Shown here: positions 32,538-45,810 of the stretch, one piece after another
Position numbering within the stretch: position 1 is the stretch's first letter
How the letters are laid out: every line of letters starts with the position of its first letter
Assembly: GCA_019279435.1 (NCBI GenBank)
Contig: JAAALK010000081.1
Location: 54,055,318-54,119,317, forward strand
DNA length: 64,000 nucleotides
From: Zizania palustris
Taxonomy: Eukaryota > Streptophyta > Magnoliopsida > Poales > Poaceae
Direction: 5' to 3'
Translations under genes and position numbers: made by a program
Notes under the pieces: generated by a model
What the model was told of the DNA's origin: nothing
Database searches by the model: none
Seen by the model: the letters and a program-made list of their open reading frames with translations, nothing else

Positions 32538-33379
32538 TTCTAGTTTTTGGCAGAATCAGTTCCTGTGTTTTTAATTACTGCTGGTGCTTGTGTGAAACTG
32601 GTTCAGAACAGAATTGAGTTCAGTTTGGTGTTCTGCTTCAATTACAGTACTGCAATGTCTAATCATCAAATAATATCAAATCTACTAGAGGCTTGCAGAA
32701 CTATACTTGGTTAAGTCTGAATTTAGTACTGTTGTGAATTGATTACTAGTTCAGTTCAGATCTGAGTTCATTCTAGATTACATTGTTGGCAGAATTGACG
32801 TGTAAAAGTATACTGTGTTCTTGATCCAATTGAGTATTACACTCAATTTTCAGAAGTTGAGTTCATCTTCAGAATAGTTTGCTCAAACCTATTCTGTTTT
32901 ATGAATTGGTTCATGTACTACTTAATCAAAGTGTTAACACATATCTAATTCATAGTCTTTTGAGGTCATGTTCTGAAAATTCAGATTTAAACTCTGTTCA
33001 CTATTCTATTTACAATCCAAAATGTTTTATTCTCATCAGAACAGATTCAAAATGCCTAACTGCTGATTGCTTTTCCTGCTGAGTTTTGAACTCTGTCGGC
33101 ACTTTAGTGACCTACTGACCAAGTCGGAGTTTCAAACTCCGAATTCCTGAGGGAGTCGGCACTTCAAACTCCGACTGAGCTATTTCGACACTTCAAACTC
33201 CGATTTTCTCTAAACAGTGATTGTGAACCAAGTTTTGCACTGTTTTTGTACTGATTGGTTCAAACTTGATTTTCGATGATATTAGAGGTGCGTTGGGTGT
33301 TTTGAAAAGGCCATTTATTTCACAAGAAATTAATCGAGGCGCCTATTCACCCCCCTCTAGTTGCCATTCCGATCCCACA
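32520..33379 (+). repeat. Copia element A, truncated 3' LTR (copy 3)
   Basis: Colinear with 17,859-18,718; ends CCCACA followed by CCATT at 33,380-33,384. Confidence 0.9.
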
Positions 33380-34482
33380 CCATTCATCAATATATGCTTC
33401 CTCACAAGATGTTGATGTTGGCACTTCTAATTAAAGCATCTACTACATGGACACAAAATTTTATAATTTTCACTAGACTTTCCTTGAATGAATCTCATAA
33501 ATCCTTCAACACCAATAATGTGTTCATAGGAAAACAGTTTGCTATGTACCCAACTTCTATCGATCTATTATCAATAATTGCAGAAAATTCAAAATGAACA
33601 AGTCTAAACAAATAAAAAACTTATATTGAACAGAAATGTTGTTGGCAACTTGCTAAACCTAAGTTGCTACTTCAACAGACAGGTGGACGATGTGGAGCTT
33701 CAGAGGCAATGGCGGGATGCGGTGCGACGATTGTGGACCAATATGCAGTGGCGGCCAGTGTGGAGCGGGATGCAGTGTGGTCAGTGTGGATTTGCCGATG
33801 CCATTGGGCGTGGCTGTTGGCGGCTGTTGGTGGCTAGAGTGGAAGACTCTAGCATCCGGAACAAGGGTTTGGAAATAAAAGTGTGCCATTAATTATATAA
33901 AAGGTGCGACAATTTTTATCCAGCACAACCGATTGACTATCTCTGTGGTAAGGACAGTGCCCACTTCCCTTGAAGTCTGGGGTTCAAATCCCTCCAGAGT
34001 GCATGATTCATTTTTTTATGGCAAGCCAACAGCAGTGCGGTGTGGGCATGAGCCAACAGTGAGGCCTAGGCTAGCCAAGAGCTGCCCAAAAGAAGAAAAA
34101 TAGTAGAGTGGACAAAAATGGGAAAACATAGAAGAATTTCAATTTTCTTTTATAAAACACATATACTATCGATCTATGATGACAATTAAAAAATTGTGAC
34201 AAACATTGCACTATCTATGATTGTTAGCAAAGGATCGTCATAAAGTCCAAATTGTCCATTTATCAATATGTGACGAAAATTCATATATTGTTACAAACAT
34301 TGCCCTACCCATGATGGTTAGCAAAAGATCGTCATAAAACCTAGTCCCAATCTAAAGTCTAAATGGTCCATTTATTGATATAGGAATAAAGTTCATATAC
34401 TGTCATAGACATTGTCCTTTCCATGATAGTTTCAATAAACGTCACTATAAATCCGTCATGGACTAAAGGATTTGTTGTAGTG
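33380..34482 (-). mobile_element. CACTA-1, 5'-terminal region with TIR (copy 3)
   Basis: Same as 18,719-19,821, including the tRNA-related sequence at about 33,935-34,005, the subterminal repeats and the terminus at 34,482. The transposase side of CACTA-1 is absent from this unit because the duplication starts within element A. Confidence 0.85.
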
Positions 34483-34935
34483 TGTTTGTGCAAGGCCCTA
34501 GTGAATCGGTAGATGCCATGTTTGCCCCCTTTGACTGCATTGTGAGCAAATTGTGCTCCAGTAGGACGTTAGTTTACTCTGACCATGATAGAGCAATCAA
34601 ACTTTTCTATGCTCTCGATCATAGCATATGGGAGGTGAAGATCCCTATTATTGAGGAGTCAGAAAGTTATGACACGTTGACTTGTGACGAGCTCTTCAGT
34701 AAGCTCAAGTCCACAAAGATTGCAAAGGCATCTCGACAACGATTTGAAAACTCTTTGCCACCATCCATGGCACTAGTTTCCGGTTCTGGCAGTGGCACCT
34801 CATCTGGTTCTTCTGGCATTTGTGATTTTGTTGGTGGTTTTGCTTTGTCCTCTCTGGTCTTTATCACAAAAGAGCAGGTGGACACCTTGGATGATGAGGA
34901 TCTTGCTCTCATTGTCAAAAGGTTCACCTGGTTCT
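34483..34935 (+). pseudogene. gag: Copia element B gag, fragment a (copy 3)
   Basis: Same open 151-codon stretch as at 19,822-20,274, between the ends of CACTA-1 and CACTA-2. This is the copy that belongs with the pol region at 45,811-48,981. Confidence 0.88.
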
Positions 34936-35829
34936 CACTACAAGAAAACAGAGAACTTCTGTTGGCCAAAGCCAATGGAAGTTAGGCCAATACCAACGGA
35001 AGAAGGTAACTTCCATCGGCAAAACCCTAACTTCTGTCGATATTTGGCCTATGGAGGTGTTTCGATGGGAGTTAGCTAACTTCTATCGGCGGTTAACTTC
35101 CGTCGGCCAGGCACGACCGACGAAAGTTACCGGGGACCTTCGGCCATGTCAGCAAACTACCTTACTTATGTTGGCCTGGGCCTTGGCCGACAGAAGTTAA
35201 TGCGGCCTAACTTCTGCCGGCTATGGTCAGCCGATGGAAGTTAATGTCCAGTAACTTTTGTAGCTGACGGAAGTTAATGCCCACTATCTTTTGTCGGCTG
35301 ATGATAGCTGATGAAAGTTACCTAGATTTTTTTGAATATTTTTCTGGTTCTCTCATTCACATTCACATCCAACAACAAAATCACAAATTCACATTCATAT
35401 ATCCAAAACATAATCACACATTCACATTCAAATCCATAAACACATTCACAAAACATTCACATTCACATTCTCCACTTTCACAAACCATTCGCCTCCACAT
35501 TCATAAACCATTCACATTCACAAACCACAAACTTAACCATTCACCTCCACATTCAGAAACCATTCACATTCACAAACCAAAAACTTAACCATTCACTTCC
35601 ACATTCACAAACCATTCACATTCATAAACCACAAACATAACAATTCACATTCACATTCTCCACTTTCACAAACCATTCACATTCACAAACTTAACAATTT
35701 AAAGTCACAACTCATATTTAAAGGCACAAGTCGTGTTCAAATTAACAAGTCACGTTCAAATCCATAAAGAAACAAGTCATACTCACTCAACACCCTCACT
35801 TGGTTGGTTCGAGTTGTGGGTGTCGTCGC

Positions 35830-38041
35830 TACCTCTAGGATCATTCACAGTTGAAGTTGAGGGCCCATCCTAACCGGGAGTACGGACAATCTGAAGCAAT
35901 AGATAAAATTAGGGAAACATTATCAACTAATAAGCCAACTCAAATAACCATCTCAACACTAACTCAAGTAACTCGAGTAATGATATGTCAGGAGGTACCT
36001 CAGCTGCAAAAGGAGTACCAACTGAAAAGAATGGTGGTGGGGGAGGTATCGGTTGGAATTGCGACATGTCAAATCCTTGCTAACGAGCCATTTGCCATAC
36101 ATATTGTAATGCAATCAGTTAGTTTTAAACCTATTGCTAAATGCTATATAGTTGTAATACAGCAAACTGAACTTACTTGCATCATCGCCTGCTGATGTGC
36201 CATGAAAACAACATTATACTCTTGATACTACCTCATTGCCTCGTGTGACTGCCTCAATTCTTCTGATAGCTAAATAACTTACGGGTTTTTTTCTGAGCGG
36301 CGATGACTAGAGCTAACTCCTAAGGATCCCTACGACGACTGAGCTGACTTTTGAGCTGTGACCTCCCTTGAGTCAATAACTCTATTGAATATAGAATACC
36401 TGCAACATTGAATACATTATTTACTATTACAGTACCATATACAAAACATTAAAAAACATCGGCTCACCGTCCATGAATCTTTCCACCTCTACTAGAGTAC
36501 ACGACCATTGGGTCGACAGGTTACCTCCACCAATCATACTCCTCTCCATGGAGTTGAACTATTTGTTGACCATATTGCATCTGCAAAAAACCAACAATGT
36601 CGATTAGATGGAGAAAAATGATACAAACTCTTCAAATTTTTAACATCTCACCAAATGATCCATGGCTGACTGACTACACAAGGTATCTAGATGTGAAGGA
36701 TCTACTCCTTTATGACCACGTATATAAACCTCAATGTCACTTGGCGCAACACCAGTTTTACCATCCTGTAGATATGAGTTAGTCGCATTATAATGTATAT
36801 ATAGATAAAGTGACAAGTGTAGGTCTTACCATGCATTTAGCCAAGTGGATATGTGCATCGACCCCATATATGTGCTTTGGATCCGTTCCGCGACAAAGTA
36901 TTTTTTTTCTCGGAAACCTTCTTGAATTCACTTGAAGACCAAAGCTTGCATAATTCAAAGTAGGCATCGTCACGGTGTGTAAAACATGGAATCTTCTCCT
37001 AAACAGATGTAAAGATTCTACATTATATGAAAATAAATCTCAAAAATCAAAGATTAAAAGAGTTAGAATTGTTTACCGAACGATATTGCTCCTAAGTCAA
37101 GTATATTTCTAAAGAACCTATCGCATTGTCCATTTGTTGCCCTAATTTCTCTGTGTAGTACTGATTGTTCACCTGAATCTAGGCATACAAAATCGTGTCC
37201 TTCACAACCTTATGTGCATTGTTGTTTAAGACAACAAAGGCATGATTATAGTGATTGCCCGATTCTAGCAAGCAAAAACGTAACTGCAAAAGTCATGATT
37301 ATTAACCTACTATAACTCTATAAGTTTTGTGCTAAAACAAAACAATGCATGAAAAAAATCATACCCAGAGGTCATGACACACTACACCCTAGGAAGTTCT
37401 GTAGTACCCGTCAGGAGCAAACTGGTATTGGTCCCAAGTCGTACATAGTTGCTGCTCATCGGTCGGCAGTGTCAGCACCCCTGGGTAGTGAAGACAACAT
37501 AGGTTACCTAATATCTGGTTAATCTGCCTGACCCTTGAAGTACCGTCAAACCTAGAGTCAATCCAAGATCTGGAAATACATAATAAATAAAGTTAATAAA
37601 CTGAAATAAATTTTTAATAGTAAAGCACAACACTAGAGTATGAGACTTACCCACCACCTACAAGCGTGATCTCGATCTTGTTTCCAACTGGAGGGGCTAT
37701 AGGTGGGACGACCAGGTGGCTCATCCTGAAATGATGTGAGTTGGATGATGCAGACCTTGGAGACTCTTGCCCCGCACCCTCTGGGTCATTCTCTTCATCC
37801 TACAAAATGGTATGAAAAATAATTATTAATAGTTTATAAATGGCATAAAATTCAATTTGAAGGTTACCTCATCATCTCTTAGAAATGAAATTCGACCCCG
37901 CAATTCCGAGTCTACGTATCTCAAGAGATCTTGACGATGCCTGCTTGAAGAAATGGAACTACCCTAGAATAGGGTGTCCTCACTTGTTGTACTCTTCCTA
38001 CCGAAAAGCTTCTTTGTGATACTCTTCAACTTTTTCGACAT
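35830..38041 (-). pseudogene. CACTA-2 second gene, Ptta/En-Spm (TNPA-like) (copy 3)
   Basis: Same exon-intron layout and stops as copies 1 and 2, starting at 38,041. At sites where copy 2 carries private changes, this copy agrees with copy 1. Confidence 0.65.
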
Positions 38042-39379
38042 TCTATTGAAAACAAGCACAAATGAGTATTTATTAGTACGAAATGTTAGAACTTACAAAA
38101 AAGAATGTAATATGAAATGTATTTGACATACGCAATGTATGAAAACAATTACTTGTCAATTATCATCAAAATCAAGATAAATTTGTCCCCTTGTCCCGAA
38201 AGCACGTCGTGTTACTTTTTTCTTCTTGTGTTGTTGTTTCCTTTTCTCGAGAACTGCTAAATCATTAGCATCACCAACTAAAGAATCTGCTGGTGAGTCT
38301 GACTCTACATTAAACGAACTCGACAATTGATCATCTTGATAAACTCATCGACCTCTCCATCCTCCAATTGATAAGCAACATCACTAGGGGGGTTGTAGAC
38401 ATTCCCGAGGATTCACTTTGTACACTACCAACCAAGCACTCAGTTTTTCACATGGGTATGACATATAATACACCTGCTCGACTTGGTGAGCAAGGACAAA
38501 ATTATCGCAACCATTTAGTAGTTCCACGTGTTTGACTTCAACCATCCCAAATTTGTTTTCTCGAGTACCATGTTTAGGGTCAAACCAATCACAATCGAAG
38601 AAGACTACTTTAAGCTCCTTAATCCCGGCAAAGTTATACTCGATTATATTTTTGATGATTCTATAATACTAAGTTTCATGTCCTTGGCATAAACGACCCT
38701 TGTAACAACTCCAGTATTAGTTGTTGCCGCTAGAGGTCGAGACACTTCAAAATTAGTTGAACGGAAGAGGAAACCATTCACGTCATATCGACCGTAACTT
38801 TTGGCTGTAATACTTCCGTAATAGAGCTATCGCAAGTCTATATGTACATTGCCGGTGAGCATACACTGCAAATCATACAGGGTTATAAGATAATTAACCT
38901 AATAGAGGAAAATAATACGTGTCACAAAAGGTAAGGATTTACATGTTCGCTGAACCAAGTGAGGAAACTAAGCCTTCCATTTATTCCTTCCTGATGCAGC
39001 TTATCTAATTGCTTCTATGTTGGTTAACGAGCAAATGTCAAGTATCTAGAATCAAACATACTGCCATTGTAAACAAATAGTTAAACAAACAAGCTATGAA
39101 CCGTTGTCAATAAATTATAAAACTAAAAAGCATTCACTTACGCGAAATATTGTTCCATCTCTTCCATATTTGAGTACATGTAGAGCAAGGCATTGTACAT
39201 TCTTCTTGAGTTACATAATACATCGTGGAGACACCAACAGTTATGCCCTTCCACTAAAAAATTTGAAGGTCACTACAAGGATTGTCTTCATTCACATGGT
39301 ACTGCATAGTAGGTGTGTTGACATTGTGATGCTCAGCAAAGTATACACTAGTGAAGTATACTATCTCTTTCAATTTAAA

Positions 39380-39844
39380 TTATTCCACGATGCAACCTTT
39401 AACTCTAGCCTTATTGCCAACCATCACTCTAAGCTTCTTTAGGGACCATTCAATGTGATACATCCACCTATATTGCACAGGGCCACCTACCTTAGCTTCG
39501 TATGGAAGATGAACCAGTAAATGTTGCATTGGATTGAGGAATCCTAGAGGGAATATTTTTTCCAATTTACATAAAAGCATCGGTGTATCTTTCTCCAACT
39601 TATCCATCATCTCTTTCTTAATTTCTTTAGCACAAAGTTGTCTATAAAAATGGCTCAACTCAGCTAACGCCTTCCACACAACATCATTCAAGTACCCGCA
39701 AAATATTACAAGAATGAGTCTTTCCATTATTATGGGGTAAACATGAATTTTCAATCCATTTAACTTCTTTGTCTTCAAATTCACAGCTCTTCTAAATCCC
39801 GCGGCGTAACCATCTGGGAATTTCAAATTTTTCAACCACCTCAT
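39380..39844 (-). pseudogene. CACTA-2 transposase DUF4218-like domain (copy 3)
   Basis: A 154-codon open block like 24,720-25,184, with one visible amino-acid change (Pro for His in HVYPIIMERL). Its fate is that of the whole deleted transposase: no Transposase_21 core precedes it. Confidence 0.85.
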
Positions 39845-41284
39845 TACTTGTTTCTTTTATTTAGGTTTTAAACAAAATAGGGCATGTGGCTTACATGGTC
39901 AACAAATTTCTTAGTGCTGATCATCCACTCCTTCGAGTGAGCTCCACTTTTATTCCAAGCACTATACATCCACCGTCAGTCCTCAGCCATTCTAGAGGCA
40001 TAACATTCATTCAATCGAGAATGCATCATAAGTACTAGACATTTGTATATACCATGACCCTATGTCTATAGGAAAATATATGTCCTAAACCCACCCAAGA
40101 GTGACCGACAGAGCGTGATATTCATGACGAGACATGAGTCCGGACGAAATTTCAGAAACATAACCCCACTGCTCTCCAATTGCACGCCTGATAATGGTGC
40201 AATTGAGAACAACAAGGTTATGACACAGAAATCTCATTCGGACTCATGTCTCATCATAAATATCACGCTTGCAATGGAGAACAACAAGGTTATGACACAG
40301 AAATCTCATTTGGACTCATGGCTCATCATAAATACCACGCTCTCTCGCCCACTCTGAGGCTATCCAAAAAGGGACAATTCCAGACCTACACATCTCAAAC
40401 CCATGACATGTGTGAGACATGTTGGTCCGAAACGAGTGACGCAAAGGTTTCGTTACACTACTTACGTTTTTCTCACATACAAAATTGCATATGAAAAGAA
40501 TATATATATATATAAGAAACTATATATATGTAATACTAATCACCCTAATGAAATCATCAACAAACTACAAATTAATACAAGAATAAAATTAATAGCATAT
40601 ATGATAGCACATCGCATACGAAACACATGTAAAAGCAAAAAATTAATATAGGAACATTTGTAATAGCATAATAGTAATCCTAATGAAATCATTGCATAAT
40701 ACCACATTAATATTTATCAAGTATTAACATTGCTAATAACAGAAAAATAGCACTAATAAATTTAAAATATTATGAAAAATAGTGAACGAGTTACCTAGGA
40801 TTTGGCGACAGACACGCGAGGAGGCGATGGGCGAGCAGAGACAAGACGGCCGGGTGGTGAAGCCGACGGGCTTCGGCGTGGTGATGTGTGCAGAGGAGAC
40901 GACTGGGCGGCAAGGACCGGTGGGAGGTGAGCACCGGCGGTCGGTGGGACCAGGCGGTGGCGGGTCGGTCGGCGTGCGGCGGCGAGCTGGGAGGCGGTGT
41001 TGGGCCGGGAGGCATGAGGAGACGGGGCAGGGGGGACGTTACAGCGGGCGGCAGCTGCGTGGGAACACGAGGGAAACTAGGTTTCCCTATACGTGCGGGG
41101 GGTTATTTCACGCTAACTTCCGTCGACCGGTTAACTTCCGTCAGCCAAAGAGAAAGCCGACGAAAGGTTAGTTAATTTCTGTCGGCCTCTAGAAGCTGAC
41201 GGAAATTAATTAACTTTCATCGGCTTTCAGAAATGTCGACGGAAATTAAGAAAACTGATGGAAATTTATTATTTTCTTGTAGTG

Positions 41285-41523
41285 TTTATAATGATAGACG
41301 GGATCAAAGGAGAGGAAGCTCTCGTGGGTGTTTTGAATGTGTTGATACTTCACGTATTAAAGATAACTGTCTAAAGCTGAAGAAGAGAGAAGATAACGAT
41401 CACACCAAACACCCCAAGAGAGACAAAAAACCCTTCTACAAAAGAACCCACATAAGATAGCCAAGAGAGCAGCCAAAGCAGCATCTAGAGCCTTCATAGC
41501 ATGCTTGAGCGACATCGACACGT
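41285..41523 (+). pseudogene. gag: Copia element B gag, fragment b with zinc knuckle (copy 3)
   Basis: Same as 26,625-26,863, with one change near 41,468 (A to G). Interrupted by the solo LTR at 41,524. Confidence 0.85.
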
Positions 41524-44431
41524 TGTGAAACCACGAGTGGTTTCTGTCTGGATGATGAGTGATTGACAAGGATGAGCTTTTGAGCGATCGAGTGGTTGAG
41601 CGATTGGTTGTGTGTCAGGTTGAGTGCATCGAGGGGTTCGATGTAAAAAGAGGATTGAGTGCCGAGGGTTTTGGTGGTGTGTCGCGTTCCTGTTTTGGCT
41701 TGTCTTGGATGTGCGGGGTGGAGATGCTGACCGACTGTCGACAGCGAGTGATCGAGGGTCAAGCGGGGAGCTCGATGCCAAAGGATCAGGGAGGCCGGGT
41801 GAAGTTGGAGAAGATCTCAAGAGTGCACGAAGAGACCGAGCAAGACTTGGACGGACGCTTGATTGCGATGGCATGATGACTGGGTCTGCGAGAGGGAGGC
41901 CAGGGCAAGAATTTAGGTGGATCGAGGGGATCGAGAGCAGAAGTGGCTTGATGGCGCTCGGAGTCGCAAAGTAGTGTCACGAGTCGAAGAGTTGAGAGGC
42001 TTTGTAGGTTTTTGCTGAAAACTGTCACAAATCAAGTTTTGTTAATCTCAATAGTTATGAGTTCTTTTTTTAGTGTTGAGTCTTTGTGTAATAAACTAGG
42101 TTTAATTTTAGTAAGTGTCTAGAGAAATTGTACTCTGGTATATTTTTCAGAATTTCTTAATTCTAAAAATATATTACAAGGAATAGGACCTTTGTGTAAT
42201 ATTTTAATTCTAGAGGGTTCTTTTTAGAAATTACCCCCATGGTTGTCCTATAAATAGAGGAACATATCCATGGGCAGGTGGTTGTTCTTTTTGTTGAACC
42301 ATACAAACTCTAAACAAAATTTAATCAGCTTTTTCTAGAGAAGAATCACTGTTCCAGATCTGAAATCATGTTCATCATCCTAAAAGGAGAACAGTCTAGC
42401 GCCAACACAGTGAGTTCCCAGCGCAGGTATGTTTTCAGCATTGGATTCGATTTTGAGAGCAATTTTTTGGTGATTTCTGTGCAGAACTTGTTATTGAAGT
42501 CTATACAACTTTTGTCATGGATGTTTTGAATGATCCATTTTTGAAGTTGCAAGTAATTTCTGCAATATCTTCTTGATTCTTTTGCTGATCAAACAAGGCA
42601 TCACAGTTATGGAATGTAACTCTACCACAAGTGTTTCAGTTTTTAGTAGCCCTCTACATGTTTGATGAAATGTTGCTTCTACTTTTCATCAGCATCTTAG
42701 GTGATTCTTGGATTGTTTCTTGAGTGATATCATGGTTGAAGGATGAACAAATTATTATGGTTTAGTGTTGAGTTGTTTGATGGGATTTTTGACCTGAATT
42801 GTTTGGCAAACTTTGTCAAGGAAAGTTATATCAAATGAGATCTGAAGAGTGTTGTTTTGGTCATGTGTTTGGTGTATTGATTCTGTAGCAAGTGGCTATA
42901 TTGATTCATCTGAATTCAGAAAGAGAAATTGATCTACTGTTTTGATTGAGCTAATTGATTCTGCAACTGATATATTTGAGTGGTGTTTGTGCTGAATTTA
43001 TTGCATATTACTTCTAACAATTAATCCTTGAACTGAAGACAACTATGCAGAATCTATCCAAGGTATAGTACTTCTCTTGTCTGAAACATTTCAGTTCAGT
43101 CTTGTTTCCTGGTTTGCTAGAGTCTGCTTCAGTTTTATCACCTCAGCAATCACTGTTCATTATCTCGAAAGGTTATGAAGTTGTAATTTCAATTGAAATG
43201 TGTTTTGAATGATTCTGAGTTTACTAATGCAATTGATTCAGATCAAGTTTATTCTCTGAAATCACCCTCCAGTTGTAGTACTGATTTTTACTGAAAATAC
43301 TGTAGAGGTTCTGAAATTTCATTTCTATTTCAGACTTGTGGTTGTGTTTGCATTACTGATTTGGGTTACCAGAACTGAAATCTATTTGAATCATCTTTGG
43401 ATTGTTGTGTTCACTGATTGTCTATCATCTCTTGCTATGAATTAAGTTTCTAAAGATTCTGTTTTGAATGTATCTGTAATTAGTGATTTGAACTTAAGTT
43501 GGATCAGAAGTATTACTATTCTAGTTTTATTGTATTGCACTGTTTTGAAACTGAATCAGTATTGAAGTTTATTGTTCTGAAGAAACTAAGAAGGCAAAAC
43601 TTTTGTTCTGTTTTTGAGATGAAATTCATTCACAGAAATCTCTTCAGGATTGAGTCTCCTGTTCAATTTTCAGAAGTGTTGTAGTTTTTTCAAACTGAAG
43701 TTGGGTTTGAAATCTGTTTGATGCAGTTTGAATGAAATTGAATTAAATCTGTTTTCTGAATGTGTTTCTGATAATGCAGATTATTTGAGATATGATACAA
43801 ACTAAATTGAATACTGATTCTTTATTGCTCTTGATCAATTTTGCATGTCTCTGAATCTTGTTCAAGTGCACAATTGAAGTATTGTTCATGTTTCAGATTT
43901 AGAATAGTGTTTGAGGTATAAACTTGAATTTTGATTCAGAACTGAAATTTGTTTTGAGGGTGAAACCTAAATTCTGAATTGATTGAAATCTTAATTTTGA
44001 ATTGTACCAAATCTGTTTTTACTGTTCACTATCTAGAATTTTTCAGGATTCATTTGATTTCATCCAAAGTCAATTAGTGTCAACCTAATTCAGTTTTTGG
44101 TACTTGATTTGAATTTCTCGAGTGTTTTTTGATTTTCTGAAACCTGTCGAAGGTTCAACGATTGACACCTTCCTGTCGATTGTTCATTTGCCGAAATAGC
44201 AGTTGTATTTTGGAGTTCCAAATACCGACAATACAGATCGGCCGTTCAAACTCCGATTTGCTCTGAATTGTGATTTTGAATCAAGTTTTGCACTGTTATT
44301 GTACTACTCTGTTCAATATTGATTTGATCAACATTTGAGGTGCGTTCGGTGATCTGAACAAGCCATCACATTCGAGAGAATTTGTCGAGGCGCCTATCCA
44401 CCCCCCCTCTAGTCGCCATTCTGATCCCACA
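41524..44431 (+). repeat. Solo copia LTR (copy 3)
   Basis: Same boundaries, CACGT/CATGT flanks and TATA box (42,249-42,256) as copy 2. It is one base longer because of an inserted C near 44,119 (TTTCTCGAG against TTTCTGAG). Confidence 0.9.
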
Positions 44432-45810
44432 CATGTCTTCAAGCGAGGAGCCAATCTTTGAAGAGGAAAAACCGCAGGAGGAGAAGAAAGGAAAGGACTT
44501 CACTGACCTTCGCTTCATGGCCAGCAGCATCAACAACAGCGACGATGAGCTAGACTCTTAGGAGGTAACTCTATCCTATGACCAACTTTCAGTCAAAGTA
44601 GATGAATTAAATGATGCTTTGGTTATACAAGATATGTTACTTGTGAAAGTTGTTCATGAACTTAAAGAACTTAGAATTAGACATGAATTTGCTTCTACTA
44701 ACCTTGCCATGTTTAAAATCTAAGTAAAATGATGTTGAGTGTGAGTTATGTTTGGTTATCATGACTGAGCTTGCTGAGCTACATTATGTGCATGCTCAAG
44801 CTATTGATAAGCATAAGATTGTAGAGAAAAAGCTCACCATGGAGGAGTCTAGACACTCTCCTTTAGATGCTTGTTTGAATTGTCCATTCCTAATTGACAG
44901 TATCAAGTTAAAGGACAAGCATGTTAAGGAACTAGAGTCTAAATTGGAGAGTGCGAAGAGTTTTAAGGATGTGCAGCCTGAATATTCCACCTATACTATT
45001 ATTTAGGACAAACTTAGTTTTGCTAGGGGGCAAGTCGAGAAGCTCATGACAGAGAATGAATACCTTCTTTCTGTGGTTAACAAGTGTACTGAGGGAAAGG
45101 GTAGGATGGATCTGCTTTTGGCCAAAACCAAGATGTGTGCTGACAAGATTGGGTTAGCTCTAGGGTTGAGTTTTGAGAGAACCACAACAAACAATAAGGG
45201 TAAAATAGTGTTCACTACAACTACTACCCTTGAGGAAGAAAGAGCCAAGTTATACACTCCACAAAATGCCAAGAACCCCATCCAACCTATCAAAAAGAAA
45301 ATACTTCCTCCACCCAAGAGAGCGTCTAAGCCAAAACCAAGACAACATGTAAGGAAAGCCCAAGTTACCAATACCTAAGCCCCCAAGTGGATTTTCCATT
45401 GTTCTTATTGTTAGAGGGTGGGTCATTTCATTAGTTTTTTCTTTCATCGCATGAGAGATGAGCAACACTCTTGGGATTTGAGTACATGGGACATGTATCA
45501 TCCACCTATTGATATACATGAGCATGTCTCTCCTTTTTCACGCTTTAGAGAGGCTCCACATTTTTATCATAGAGGCTCTACTCAACGCAGATCTTACCAT
45601 GACTCATATGGTACTAGATCTCGTGTAAGAGGCTTTGATCCTTGACAGGTTGGGAGACCTTGTTTTGGTTCTGGTTTTCATCATGTTGGTAGACCGTGCA
45701 CTTTTTATCATGATTTGCATTCCACTGATGTGAAATCTATTGCTTTTACTTCTGCCCCTTGAGTTTCTCAATGCTGGATTCCTAGAAAGTATTTCAATTA
45801 CCCCAACACT
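44432..45810 (+). pseudogene. gag: Copia element B gag, fragment c (copy 3)
   Basis: Same content as 29,771-31,149: acidic segment, helical stretches, basic Pro-rich part, second knuckle-like motif. Here the frame carries on into the protease without a structural break, apart from stops. Substitutions from copy 2 include Val to Ile in CADKIGL. Confidence 0.85.

Larger units (their letters stand above)
34936..41284 (-). mobile_element. CACTA-2, complete with both termini (6,349 bp, copy 3)
   Basis: It has the same termini and flanks as 20,275-26,624. Contents on the minus strand: N-terminal remnant 39,860-39,990, DUF4218 block 39,380-39,844, DUF4216 region 38,330-39,260, TNPA-like gene 35,830-38,041, ATTCAC tract 35,350-35,705. 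The 72-base duplication recurs at 40,205-40,348. Confidence 0.9.
31150..45810. repeat. Tandem duplication, second unit (14.66 kb)
   Basis: Direct repeat of 16,489-31,149. Differences I noticed include 38,330 (C to G), 39,617, 39,734, 40,275, 40,301, 41,468, 45,148 and 45,216, plus one-base indels near 37,357 and 44,119. Its right edge passes smoothly into element B pol, so this unit's right flank, and the first unit's left flank, are the original ones. Confidence 0.95.
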
